DNA of 64,000 bases from Thermoanaerobaculia bacterium (GTDB lineage: Bacteria > Acidobacteriota > Thermoanaerobaculia > Multivoradales > Multivoraceae). Shown in pieces: positions 1-9,600 of this stretch (the stretch's first letter is position 1; each line of letters begins with the position of its first letter). Under the pieces are notes generated by a model, which did not search any database, was not told the DNA's origin, and was given only the letters and a program-made list of their open reading frames with translations. The stretch spans positions 18,497-82,496 of the forward strand of contig JAJDUI010000029.1 in the NCBI GenBank assembly GCA_022826745.1. The letters run 5' to 3'. A program made the translations under genes and the position numbers.

Positions 1-1
1 T

Positions 2-145
2 CGCGCGATCAAGCGGTTGCTGACGAAGAACGGTTCATCGCACGATCTCGACGAGGTCCACCGCCGTGAGATGGAAGAACTGAACGCCGCCTACACGAGC
101 GACGCGCACCGCGAAGCCGTCGCCGCCTTCATGGCGAAGCGCTGA
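2..145 (+). CDS. Enoyl-CoA hydratase/isomerase-like protein, C-terminal fragment (cut by window edge)
   Basis: Only the last 47 residues are present; the rest lies upstream of the window. The frame starts R-A-I-K-R-L-L and ends V-A-A-F-M-A-K-R. This matches the C-terminal helix and the usual ending (EGVAAFxEKR-type) of crotonase-fold enoyl-CoA hydratases, which hydrate 2-enoyl-CoA in fatty acid beta-oxidation. No catalytic residues fall in this part, so the exact member of the crotonase superfamily cannot be told. The end of the gene overlaps the end of the convergent lipoprotein gene by 17 bases. Confidence 0.6.
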   Translation, partial: RAIKRLLTKNGSSHDLDEVHRREMEELNAAYTSDAHREAVAAFMAKR

Positions 146-914
146 AGCGACACAGCAGCGTGTTCTGCGTCTCGAGGTCCTCTGACCAGATCAGGCTCGC
201 CCCGTCCCGCCACTCGATGTCGTCGTAACCGCCCTTCGGCCTGACCGCGGCGGCGCTGTGCTCGATCGCCGACGGCCATTCGCCGTCATCGAAGCCGGGC
301 ATGCGCCAGCCCTCGGGCTCCGCCGTTGCCGTGAACCGGCACGGTCCGACGCCCGGTTCAGGCTCGGCCTCGTCTACACAGGCGCGGTCGAGCGGCGCCT
401 CGTGGATCACCAGGCAGCGCCAGGCGGAGTCGGTCACCGCGAGGGTCTCACCCGTGGCCGTATCCGTGAACTGTGCGATGAGTCCGCCGTCGCCCATCTG
501 CTGGTTGCGGCGGCCGATGTACTCCAGACCCGTGTCGTCCTGCTTGAAGTCCTTGGCGACGAAGTTCAGTTGCAGGGGGTAGTCGGCGCTGAAGACGAAG
601 GACTCCGCGTTGAACGAGCGCTCCGTCGTGATCGGCACGGAATCCTCGATGATCAGGCGGTCGCCCTCGTAGAAGGCGAACCAGTTGTCGGCCCAGACCT
701 CGCCCTTGATGGTTACGGTGCCTGGCCCGTCGACGACGGTGGTGGCGCCGGCAGACGAATCGCCGCCGCAGCCGGCCAGCAGGGCCGCGAGGATCGCCAA
801 CACGAGCGGCGCGATCCGAGCCGCGAATGGATGCCGTCTTCGTGTCGCTCTCACGTTGATGAGACGTTCTTTCGGGATGGTGTGTTTCGTCTTCGGCGGC
901 CGTTCCCATGGCAC
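129..914 (-). CDS. Exported lipoprotein of unknown function
   Basis: The 261-residue product has a basic N-terminus, a hydrophobic stretch and a lipobox ending LLAGC, so it should be a lipid-anchored envelope protein. The mature part is rich in aromatic and acidic residues and looks all-beta. A segment near the C-terminus (GW.MPGFDDGEWPSA) resembles the entry motif of galactose-binding-type beta-sandwich domains, but I do not recognise a family. The longest frame starts at a GTG one base after the stop of the PQQ dehydrogenase gene. An inner GTG at 854 would give a normal short signal-peptide n-region and 241 residues, so the start is open. It is the last gene of the minus-strand run and overlaps the convergent enoyl-CoA hydratase-like gene at its 3' end. 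Confidence 0.65.
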   Translation of the reverse strand: MPWERPPKTKHTIPKERLINVRATRRRHPFAARIAPLVLAILAALLAGCGGDSSAGATTVVDGPGTVTIKGEVWADNWFAFYEGDRLIIEDSVPITTERSFNAESFVFSADYPLQLNFVAKDFKQDDTGLEYIGRRNQQMGDGGLIAQFTDTATGETLAVTDSAWRCLVIHEAPLDRACVDEAEPEPGVGPCRFTATAEPEGWRMPGFDDGEWPSAIEHSAAAVRPKGGYDDIEWRDGASLIWSEDLETQNTLLCRFSASP

Positions 915-915
915 G

Positions 916-2982
916 TCAAGGCAGCGCGAACGCCATCAACTCCGGCACGCCGTCCGTCTCGCGCGTTCCGGCCACCGTCAGCGCGATGTACTGCCGGCCC
1001 TCCCAGAGGTAGGTCATCGGCGTGCCGAGCCCACGTGCCGGCAGCGGCACCTCGGCGATCACGTCGCCGGTGCGCTTGTCCCGGGCGACGAGCCGGTTGC
1101 CGCCGTCGTCCTCCGCGGCGTGCTGGCCGTGGATCAGCAGTGTCTTCGTCAGCAGCGGCCCGGTGTAGGTGTCGCCGCCGAGGGGCGGCAGGTCGAGGTC
1201 TTTCAGGCGCGGGTGGTTGCGGAGCGTGTCGTTGTTGCCGAGCGGCTTCATCCACACGTGCTCGCCGGACTTCAGGTCGATCGCGGTCATCCGCGTGTAG
1301 GGCGGCTTGAACAGCGGCAGGCCCTCCGGCATCTCGGGCCGCCGGCCGCGGCCGCCGTGGGTGTAGCGGAGCGTGCCGCCCTCGAGTGGATCGGGCGTGT
1401 AGAAGGTGACCATGCTGAACGCGTTGCGCGACGGCACGTAGAGCCAGCCGGTCTCCGGGTCGACCGCGGCGCCGTACCAGTTCGCGCCGCCGCCGGCGGA
1501 GGGCCGGAAAATCGTCCCCTGCTTGCCGCCTCGCACCGGCAGCGACGGCGGCGTGTAGAGGGGCCCGATCTCGAAGTCGGCGATCACGTCGAGGGCCATC
1601 CGCCTGATCTCGGGCGTGAAGTCGGCCAGGTCGTCCTCGGTGACGCCCTGGTACTCGAACGGCGCCGGCTTCGTCGGGAAGGGCTGGGTCGCCGCGGCCG
1701 TGTCGCCGGGCATCGTCGCCGGCGGTACCGGCCGGTCCTCGATCGGCCACACCGGCTTGCCCGTGACGCGGTCGAAGACGTAGAGGAAGCCCTGCTTGCT
1801 GACCTGGGCGACGATCTGCCGGGGATCGGCGCCGCTACCAGCCGGGAGGTCGATCAGGGTCGGCGCGGCCGGAAAGTCGTAGTCCCATAGACCGTGGCGG
1901 ACGGCCTGGAAGTGCCAGAGCTTCTCGCCCGTCTCGACGTCGACCGCGACCAGGCTCTCGGAGTAGAGGTTGTCGCCCGGGCGGTGGCCACCGTAGAAGT
2001 CGTTCGTCGCGGTGCCGATCGGCAGGTAGACGATGCCGTGCTCGTTGTCGCCCGAGAGCATCGTCCAGACGTTCGCGTTGCCGGAGTAGCGCCAGGACTC
2101 GTCTTCCCAGGTCTCGACGCCCTCGTCGCCTTCCTGGGGCACGGTGCGGAACACCCAGCGGAGCTCGCCCGTGCGCGCGTCCCAGCCGCGAACCCAGCCG
2201 GGGATCGACTCCCTGGTGATCCGGCGGTCGGCGATCGAGGCGCCGGTGACGACCACGTCCCGGACCACGACCGGCGGCGACTGCATCGAGTAGAGCAGCG
2301 CGTTCAGGTAGTCCCGCTCGCCGCGGTTGGCGCGCGGCAGGCCCTCCATCAGATCGACGCGGCCGCCGTCTCCGAAGTCCTCGTTCGGGCGGCCGGTACG
2401 GGCGTCGACCGAGAGCAGGTAGCCGTCGCCGGTCCCCCAGTAGACGCGGCTGTCCGCGTCGTCGCCCTCTTCGCCATTGGTCCAGTAGGCGACGCCGCGC
2501 TGGTTCCACACCACGGTCATCGTCGTCGTGCCGCTCTCGTAGCTCTTCGGGTTGTAGGCCCAGACCGTCCGGCCGCTGCCGGGGTCGACCGCGGCCCCGA
2601 TCGAGATCGGCGTGTTCAGGAAGAGCAGACCCTCCTGCATCAACGGCGTCGCCTTCAGGTTGCGGATGAAGGGGGCGCGGCCGGCGCGCCAGAGCAGGGG
2701 ATCGTCGTCCTTCAGCCGGTCGAAGATGACGTCGCGGTCGGCATACCACTCGCCGCCCGCCTCCGACTTGCTCAGGAAGCCGTCCACCGACCGCCAGCGC
2801 CAGGCAACCTCCAGGTCGCCGAAGTTACTTCCGTCGATCTCGTCCAGCGGCGAATACTTGGTCGAACCGACGTCGCCGCCGTAGCTCGGCCACTCGCCGG
2901 CCGGCGCGCCGCGCTGGGCGGCTGCAGGCGCAGCGAGCAGCAGGGCGGACAGGCCGCCGGCGGCAATCATCGTTCTGGGCAT
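916..2982 (-). CDS. PQQ-dependent (quinoprotein) dehydrogenase, periplasmic
   Basis: The 688-residue protein has a cleavable signal peptide (about residues 1-22, ending AAAQ) and then the PQQ-dehydrogenase opening EWPSYGGD..STKYSPL. It carries repeated propeller-blade signatures of the form VDxxTGExxW, for example VDVETGEKLWHFQ. Quinoproteins of this family oxidise alcohols or sugars in the periplasm using PQQ and pass electrons to the respiratory chain. There is no N-terminal five-helix membrane domain (unlike membrane glucose dehydrogenase) and no CXXCH haem motif, so an external electron acceptor is needed. The substrate cannot be predicted. It begins 25 bases after the ABC permease gene. 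A TACGAT hexamer sits 11 bases before the start with no Shine-Dalgarno sequence, so it may have its own promoter. A paralogue lies at 34305-36308. Confidence 0.9.
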   Translation of the reverse strand: MPRTMIAAGGLSALLLAAPAAAQRGAPAGEWPSYGGDVGSTKYSPLDEIDGSNFGDLEVAWRWRSVDGFLSKSEAGGEWYADRDVIFDRLKDDDPLLWRAGRAPFIRNLKATPLMQEGLLFLNTPISIGAAVDPGSGRTVWAYNPKSYESGTTTMTVVWNQRGVAYWTNGEEGDDADSRVYWGTGDGYLLSVDARTGRPNEDFGDGGRVDLMEGLPRANRGERDYLNALLYSMQSPPVVVRDVVVTGASIADRRITRESIPGWVRGWDARTGELRWVFRTVPQEGDEGVETWEDESWRYSGNANVWTMLSGDNEHGIVYLPIGTATNDFYGGHRPGDNLYSESLVAVDVETGEKLWHFQAVRHGLWDYDFPAAPTLIDLPAGSGADPRQIVAQVSKQGFLYVFDRVTGKPVWPIEDRPVPPATMPGDTAAATQPFPTKPAPFEYQGVTEDDLADFTPEIRRMALDVIADFEIGPLYTPPSLPVRGGKQGTIFRPSAGGGANWYGAAVDPETGWLYVPSRNAFSMVTFYTPDPLEGGTLRYTHGGRGRRPEMPEGLPLFKPPYTRMTAIDLKSGEHVWMKPLGNNDTLRNHPRLKDLDLPPLGGDTYTGPLLTKTLLIHGQHAAEDDGGNRLVARDKRTGDVIAEVPLPARGLGTPMTYLWEGRQYIALTVAGTRETDGVPELMAFALP

Positions 2983-2993
2983 GTCGACTGCGC

Positions 2994-2999
2994 ATCGTA
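2994..2999 (-). promoter_or_regulatory. Candidate -10 element (TACGAT) of a leaderless promoter
   Basis: On the minus strand TACGAT lies 11 bases before the ATG of the PQQ dehydrogenase gene, and no Shine-Dalgarno sequence lies between. It is one of a set of TAnnnT hexamers at similar positions in this window. No convincing -35 box is seen. Confidence 0.3.
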
Positions 3000-3007
3000 T
3001 CCGTCGA

Positions 3008-4438
3008 TCAGTCCGCCCCTCGCACGCGGCCGAGTCCGATCCCGGCGCCCGTGCTCACCAGAACGAGGAGTCCGCCAAGAGCAGCGAGCGGAACGGTGGC
3101 GCGACGGGCGACCTCGGCGGGTTCTTCGTCCTTGAGACGGAACCTGGGCAAGTCAGGAAGGACGCGGGCGCTCATCTCTTCGCCAGCGAGGATCGCGGGT
3201 ACGAAGAACTCCCGCCACTGTTCGGCGAACGCCCGCACCTGGAACTGGAAGTCGGCGAAGCGCGCGTCGCCCGTCCCCGCGGCGTCGAGGAGCGCTTCCT
3301 GGGCCAGGATCGCCGGCGAGAGGAAGCGATAGCGGCGCACCAGCGCGATCTGGTCGTCGCGGCGCGCGTCGTGCTCCGCCGTGACTTCCTCCAGGCGCCG
3401 GTTCACGGCGTCCGTGGCGGCCCACGAGAGCGCGCCCAGACCGGGTTCGTCGGCGACCACGCCTTCGGCCATCTCGGGGTGGTCCTCCAGGTAGCGGGCG
3501 AGCAGCTCGCTGCGGCGGTTCACCGCGTCGTTCGACGCTTCCCGCTGGGCCGTGATCATCTCGACGCGCGACGGCAACGGGTGCAGGAGACTCGCCGCGG
3601 CGTTCAGCGCCGCCGGCAGCACGACGACGAGAACCAGCCAGGCGCCCACGAGGACCGTTGCGTTCCAGGCCGAGGAACGGCGCAGGGTGTTGACCCAGGC
3701 CGCGAGCACGAACCAGAAGAGCGCGTAGGTGACGATCGTGGCGCTCCAGAGAAGAAGCCGGCCAGGCGAACCGAAGCCTCCCGTAGCCAGCGCGCCGAGC
3801 AACGAGACGGCAAGCACCATCCCCGCTACGAGAAACGCCCGGAAAGCGAGCTTGACGGCCACGACGGTTCGGGCCGACACCGGCTGCGAGAGGGTCAGCG
3901 CCAGGGTCCCCTGCTCGCGCTCCTCCGAGAGGACGTTGAAGCTGAGCGCCAGCACCAGCAGCGGCAGCAAGTAGACCGCGACGAAGGTCAGATCGAAGCG
4001 GCCGACCATCAGGTTGAGAGGATTCTCGACCTCCCCGTTCTGGTGAAACGACGACTCGTTCGTGTAGACGTTGACGTCGTAGTAGTAGGGAAGGAGGTCG
4101 CTCTGTCCGACCGCAAGGGCCGTCAGGGGACCCGGCTCCAGCACCGCGGTGTGGCTGCCTGAAGGCCCGCCTAGCACGAGGGGCGAGCGCGGGTCGGCGA
4201 AGGGCGAGGACGGTTCGGCACCGTTCTCGATGGCCTCCAGCTCCTGCCCGAAGGCGTGGATGCGCTCGGCGTTGCCGGTTTGTGTGGCCTGCACGGTGCG
4301 CTCCTGAAACCGCAACCAGACCACGCCGTTCGTCAGCGCGTAGCCGAGAAGGACGACGAAGAGCCCGAGGACGATCTTGAGCGGCCGATCGGCCATGAGC
4401 AACCGCCACTCGTTTCTCAGGATGGTTCGCGCGGCCAC
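3008..4438 (-). CDS. ABC-2 type permease with large periplasmic loop (DUF3526-like), second of pair
   Basis: The 476-residue membrane protein has one N-terminal helix (about residues 23-42), a long polar loop of about 100 residues, and then five or so helices. A second long hydrophilic stretch (about 290-400) interrupts them. This layout, with two tandem genes of the same type after an ABC ATPase, fits the ABC-2 permease family with a DUF3526 periplasmic region. It has no ATPase motifs, so it should act with the ATPase encoded at 5848-6600. Its start directly abuts the stop of the preceding permease gene, indicating translational coupling. The substrate is unknown. These permeases are thought to export or extract molecules rather than import nutrients, but that is family-level inference. 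Confidence 0.85.
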   Translation of the reverse strand: MAARTILRNEWRLLMADRPLKIVLGLFVVLLGYALTNGVVWLRFQERTVQATQTGNAERIHAFGQELEAIENGAEPSSPFADPRSPLVLGGPSGSHTAVLEPGPLTALAVGQSDLLPYYYDVNVYTNESSFHQNGEVENPLNLMVGRFDLTFVAVYLLPLLVLALSFNVLSEEREQGTLALTLSQPVSARTVVAVKLAFRAFLVAGMVLAVSLLGALATGGFGSPGRLLLWSATIVTYALFWFVLAAWVNTLRRSSAWNATVLVGAWLVLVVVLPAALNAAASLLHPLPSRVEMITAQREASNDAVNRRSELLARYLEDHPEMAEGVVADEPGLGALSWAATDAVNRRLEEVTAEHDARRDDQIALVRRYRFLSPAILAQEALLDAAGTGDARFADFQFQVRAFAEQWREFFVPAILAGEEMSARVLPDLPRFRLKDEEPAEVARRATVPLAALGGLLVLVSTGAGIGLGRVRGAD

Positions 4439-5851
4439 CTAGCCCACCTCCGCGCGCCGCACCCGCACCGCGGCGGCAAGGATCGCTCCGACAAGCCACG
4501 CGCCGAGAACGGCGAGTGACAGGCCGCGGTTGCCCAGGACCCATCCCAGCGTGGGGGCGGCGTATTGCAACGAAGGAACCGCCTCCCAGACCTCGGCGCC
4601 GACGGTGTAGGTGAAGTCCCCGGTCAGCGAGTTCTCGGTCATGTCGCCGTTCATCCGCCGCATCAGATCGCGACGGTACGTCTCGGCGGCGCTGGCGAAG
4701 TGGCGGTGCTGCTCGACATCCGTGCCGGCCAGTCCCATGGAGAGCGTCCGCACCGCGAGCAACGGCGCCGCGACCGCCAACGTCTCGTGCACGACTCCCT
4801 GGCGCTCGAAGGCGTCCCACAGCGCGCCGTAGTTGCGATCGAAGATCCGGTTGCCGAACTCCTCGCTCTCCTGCAGGTAGACGCCCACGGCGTTGATGGG
4901 CAGGTCCTCGACGCTCTCCACTCCGTACTCCGCAAGCAGACGCCGGGTCGACTCGTCCCGGTCCGGGCGGGAGATGCCCTCCACGCTGGCGGCCATCTCC
5001 TGTTCCACGGTACGGGCGAACTCCAGCGCGGAAGGCGTCGGATGAAGCCGTTTCGACAGGTCCACGGCGACGCGCGGCGCCACGAGCCCGTTGACGACCC
5101 AGACGGTCAGCAGGACGACCAGCGCGGTGCGCGCCGAGCGCGCCCATGCGGACACGGCCAGGGACAGCGCCAGGAAGGCGGTGAAGTACGCCAGGTAGAC
5201 GCCGGCCAGGACGGCGGCCCGAGCCAGCGGGGATGCCGCCGGGCCGGGATTCGCCACGACCAGCGCTGCCGCTCCCACCAGGGCGGCAGGCGCCAGCAGC
5301 AACGACAACGCTCCGGCGATGCCCAGTGCCTTGCCCGTGGCCAGCTCGCGGCGGCCGACCCCGGTAGCCAGCAGTTGGCGCAGTGTTCCCCGTTCCCGTT
5401 CGCCGGCGAACGCAGCGAAAGTCAACAGGATGATCAGCAGCGGCAGCAGGTGCTGCAGCACCTGGGCCGCGGTCAGGGCCCCGATGCGCTGGGCTGCCGT
5501 CGCGTCCTGCGCCGGGCGCAGCAGGAAGTCGTTCTGCCTGTGGGCCTCCAGCCACACCGAGGTGCCGGTGTACGGGTCCACGCCTTCGTCGACAAAGGAA
5601 AGCGCAAGGCGGGGCTTGAACGCATAGATGCCGTAGTGCGCCGCCGAGTGAGGGTTCTTCTCGCCTTGCGTGTCCCAGTGCTCGCGGGCGGTGGCCTGCG
5701 CGGCCGCGTGTTCCTGCCGCGCCTTCCGCGTCTGGTCCCAGCCGTGGGCCAACGACACGAGCAGCAGCGCTCCCACGAGAATCGAGGACCAGCGGAACCG
5801 GCCGTCTCGCATCACGTCGGTGAACTCCTTGCGGGCGATGTGCCGGATCAT
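4439..5851 (-). CDS. ABC-2 type permease with large periplasmic loop (DUF3526-like), first of pair
   Basis: The 470-residue protein opens MIRHIARKEFTDVMRDGRFRW, the usual ABC-2 permease start in which an amphipathic N-terminal segment precedes helix 1. It has a periplasmic loop of about 90 residues (with WDTQGEKNPHSAAHYG), then helices around 135-270, a second hydrophilic segment and a last C-terminal helix. Its start overlaps the stop of the upstream ATPase gene by four bases (ATGA), and its end abuts the next permease. The two permeases are similar in layout and probably form a heterodimer on the ATPase dimer. Nothing in the sequence names the substrate. Confidence 0.87.
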   Translation of the reverse strand: MIRHIARKEFTDVMRDGRFRWSSILVGALLLVSLAHGWDQTRKARQEHAAAQATAREHWDTQGEKNPHSAAHYGIYAFKPRLALSFVDEGVDPYTGTSVWLEAHRQNDFLLRPAQDATAAQRIGALTAAQVLQHLLPLLIILLTFAAFAGERERGTLRQLLATGVGRRELATGKALGIAGALSLLLAPAALVGAAALVVANPGPAASPLARAAVLAGVYLAYFTAFLALSLAVSAWARSARTALVVLLTVWVVNGLVAPRVAVDLSKRLHPTPSALEFARTVEQEMAASVEGISRPDRDESTRRLLAEYGVESVEDLPINAVGVYLQESEEFGNRIFDRNYGALWDAFERQGVVHETLAVAAPLLAVRTLSMGLAGTDVEQHRHFASAAETYRRDLMRRMNGDMTENSLTGDFTYTVGAEVWEAVPSLQYAAPTLGWVLGNRGLSLAVLGAWLVGAILAAAVRVRRAEVG

Positions 5852-6600
5852 GGCGAACCTCCGTTGGCCTGCGTGTCTGCTTGCATGTGTTCCAGGTAGA
5901 TGCGCTCCAGGTCGGCGTGGCCGATCTCGGCCGTGCTCAGCTCCGTGACCAGGCGTCCGTATCGCATGATGCCCACTCGGGTGCCGGTGTCCTTCGCGCG
6001 AAACAGGTCATGAGTCGCCATCAGCACCGCGACGCCGCGCTCCCTGAGGCGCTCGACCAGCGCCGAGAACTCGTTCGAGGCCTTCGGGTCGAGACCGGAT
6101 GTCGGTTCGTCCAGGAGGAGGGCGTCAGCCTCCTTGGCGATGGCGATCGCGATGCCGACCTTCTGGCGCATGCCCTTGGAGTACGCGGATACCCGGCGCC
6201 CGACGGTTTCGCGCTCCAGGCCGGCTTCGACCAGGATCTCGGTCAGCCGCTTCCGGCCAAGCGATCCCTGCCCGCCCAGGGCGGCGAAGTACTCGAGATT
6301 CTCGAGCCCGCTGAGATTGCGGTACAGCATGACCTGCTCGGGGATGTAGGCGAGCAGGCGCTTCGTCTCGCGGTCGTGAGTGGACACGTCCAGGCCGGCT
6401 ACGAGAGCCCGGCCCGCCGAGGGCGCCACGAACCCGAGAAAGAGGTTGATGGTCGTCGTCTTCCCCGCGCCGTTGGGGCCGAGGAGGCAGTAGACCTCCC
6501 CGGGGGCGATGGCCAAGTCCAGGGAGTCGAGGGCTCGTGTGTCGCCGTAGTCCTTGGAGAGTCCTCGGGCCTCGAGAAGGGCCGTCGGTGATTCGGTCAC
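5848..6600 (-). CDS. ABC transporter ATP-binding subunit
   Basis: The 250-residue ATPase has Walker A GPNGAGKTT (about residues 41-49), signature YSKGMRQKVG, and Walker B LLLDEPTSGLDP followed by the switch histidine ATHD. I chose the GTG at 6600, although the frame is open far upstream, because it overlaps the stop of the preceding permease gene as GTGA and places the ABC fold at the right distance. It is translationally coupled to the permease gene downstream by ATGA. It should energise the DUF3526-type permease pair that follows. Confidence 0.93.
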   Translation of the reverse strand: MTESPTALLEARGLSKDYGDTRALDSLDLAIAPGEVYCLLGPNGAGKTTTINLFLGFVAPSAGRALVAGLDVSTHDRETKRLLAYIPEQVMLYRNLSGLENLEYFAALGGQGSLGRKRLTEILVEAGLERETVGRRVSAYSKGMRQKVGIAIAIAKEADALLLDEPTSGLDPKASNEFSALVERLRERGVAVLMATHDLFRAKDTGTRVGIMRYGRLVTELSTAEIGHADLERIYLEHMQADTQANGGSP

Positions 6601-9600
6601 TCGTCTCCTCCTTCGCCACGCCAGACGTTGTCGCTCGGCGAACGCTCGAACGACGGCCAGGCGTCGATGATCGTGAAGGGCGCTTCGGTCTCGGCGGTCG
6701 CGGGTACCGGTCCGATCCGGTGGCGCTCGTCGCTGCCGTCTTCGTAGCGCTGCGTCACGTGGATCGGTACGGTGAGCGGTTCCCAGCCGCCGTCGCGCCA
6801 CAGCCAGCGCTGCCCCGCGATTTCCACCGTCCGCTCGGATTCGGTGACCAGCACGTCCGATGACGCCGGCGGCCCGAGCAGTGTCCGGGCGTCGCCTTCG
6901 CCGACCGCGGCCGCCAAGGCCTGGGGCAGCGCTTCGCCAGCGCGGACCGCGGCGAGCACGTTGTCGACGGCTGCGATCGCCTCGGCCGGGCCGATGGACT
7001 CCACCCATGCCGCCGTCGCCAGGGGCGTGTAGTGGCGAATCCACGGCACGTCGCCCGCGGCTTCGACGCTGACCGCCGGCGCATCGAGCGCGCCGAACGC
7101 CTCGATGACCTGACCGCTGACACGGGCGTGCAGCGCCAGCCATGCGTCCCTGCCGTCCTCGCGGCGCACGCACTCCATGCCGATCCAGCCCGGCACTCCG
7201 ACTCGCAGCCAGTCCTCGCCGGGCTCCTTGCGCAGGCCGGCATCGTCCGCGAGCTGCCGCGCCGCAAGGGCCGCGGCGAGCGTCGCGCGCCGTCGCCAGT
7301 GGCCGAAGCCGTCGGGAGCGACATCCCATCCCTCGTGCTCCGGCAGCCACAGCAGGTCTCCGTGGAGCGCGGTCCCTCCCAATTCGCGGGGCGCCTGCAG
7401 CACGGCGCCCACGTGCGGCGCCCTTCCGAGCATGCGGGCGACGCAGTTTCGCATCTCGGTCACGTCGTTCAGGACGACCTCGACGTCGTTCGAACGCATC
7501 GATCCGTGGTACGCGGTCACGCCTTCCACGTTCGCTTCCAGGGGCTTCCGCGGCCACCAGGCGGCGGCGAAGTCGAGCGGGCCGCTGGCCTGACCCGCGG
7601 TCGCCGTCCGCGCCTGCCGCGACGGGTCCGCGTGTTCGCTCGAGGCGAAGCGAATCGTCCAGCGCCAGTCTCCCGCGGGGGCGACTCCCATGGCGGTCGT
7701 CAGCGCGCCAACGGCCGCGTCGGCGGGATCCTCCGGCAGCCCGTGGAGCTCGCGATCGTGCGGCGCGCGCACCAGCCGGTCGGGATCGTGGCCGAGCGTC
7801 GGCAGGACGTCGGCCGCGCGCAGCCAGACGCCCGACTCGTGCAGCCACCTGCTCTCTCCGTGGGTCGCCCAGCCCTCGTCGCGGACGGTCAGATCGAACT
7901 CCACGGTGCAGCCCTCCGCCTCGGACGTGGACGTCTCGGTGTCGCCGGACTCTTCCGCGTTCGGGGCGGTACGGCGGCCGCACTCGCCGAGTTCAAGCGA
8001 GAACTGATCGAGGGCGACCGTGACCGCCGCTTCTTCGCCGTCGACGGTCGCCCGCCGGATCTCTGCGCCCTCCGGAAGCGCTCCATGAAGAAGGCCCGAG
8101 GCGGAGCGGACGCCGGCCAGGCGCCATCGAGCGGTGGCCGTGCGTCCCGCGGGATCGACGTCGACGACCGCTTCTCCGCCGGCGGTGGAGAACGGCGTCG
8201 CCGACGCCCACCACCGCTTCTCCCACTCGGCGTCTTCCTCCGTCTCGCTTGCCTCGGACTGGTACCCGCCCAGGGTCACGAACTGCTCGTGCAGCACGAC
8301 GTGGGTTCCGAAGGCCAGGACGACACCGGCCGCCGCCAGCACTCCCGCGCCGCTCGGGACCCGACCGAGAGCGGTTCGCCAGCGCATGGGTATGGTGAGC
8401 GCGGTGCCTCGCGGCCACGCAAGCCACGCCAGGGCAAGGAGCACCGCCACCACGGCCAGTTTGAACAGGTCGGCCGTCAGAATGTGGTTCATCCAGGGCC
8501 CCCAGCCGGCGAACTCGGACACGGTGGCGTGCACCGGCACGCCGAACTCCGCGGGCGGATAGGTCGTGACTGCGAGTTCGTGGTTGACCACGATGATGAA
8601 CGCGCAGATGACCGAGACGGCGTGCGCCGCTCCCGCGTGGCGGATCAGCGCATGCGCGAGCAGCACGAACGCGGCGATTTCCATCAGCGCGGGCGCCAGC
8701 AACAGGCCGAAGAAGGGGGCCGGAGCCGCGAGACTGAAGGCCCCGGGAAGCGCTAACGCCGTGACGATCCACACTGCCAGCAGGGGAGTCAGGGCGAACG
8801 CGAAAGCGAGGCAAAGCGATGCCAGCGCCCGGCCGACGACCCGCGTGCCGACCGGCGCCGAGGTCGCGTCGCTGATCTCGCTCCAGCCGGTGCGGTCGTC
8901 GCGGCGCGCCATGACGCCGACGAAGGCGGCCGCCATGAAGACGACCACCAGGTAGAAGTAATCGGTGATCATCGGCTCGACCAGGCCGGAGCGGGGCTGC
9001 AGCGGACCGTCGGCGTGCAGGACGACGTGAACGAAGGCGCCGCCGACGCCCGTCGCCACCAGCATGGCGAGGGCAAGCGGCGTGCCCCAGCCTCGGAACG
9101 AGAGCTTCAGGTGCCATGCCGCCTCGTTCCAGGTCGCCCGTCGCCAGGAGGTGGCGGCCGCCGGCAGTCTGGGCGCCGTTGCTTCCGCCGCCGTTCCGGG
9201 TGCCGCTTCGGGCGACGCGGCCGAGCGCCGGCGAACGGCCGGCGACTTCTCGAGCGCCAGGCGTTCCCGGCCGACGCGCCGCAGCACGATCGCCATCAGG
9301 AGCAGCGGCGGCAGCGTCCAGATCAGACGGTTGGCGAGCAGCGGCGGCGTCAGTTCCACGACGGCGACCGCCTTCTCGCGCGGCGTCATCAGGTTCGTCT
9401 GTTCCTCGATTTCGGCAAAGCCGGAGGAATCGAGCAGGGTCGCGACCGCCGGGCTGGCGTCGCCGCCGCGAATGACGACCATGGCCACCATCCAGACCAG
9501 CATCAGTACGGCTGCGACCGCGAAGGGCCCGGCGACGCTTCGTGTCCAGACCGCCGCGCACAGGAACAGCGCGCCGACTCCAGCCGCGGTCGGCAGCGTG

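Noticed and set aside
6597..8300. Active M1 aminopeptidase on the ABC permease fusion
   Set aside because: No HEXXH or downstream glutamate of a zinc site could be found, so catalytic activity is not claimed.
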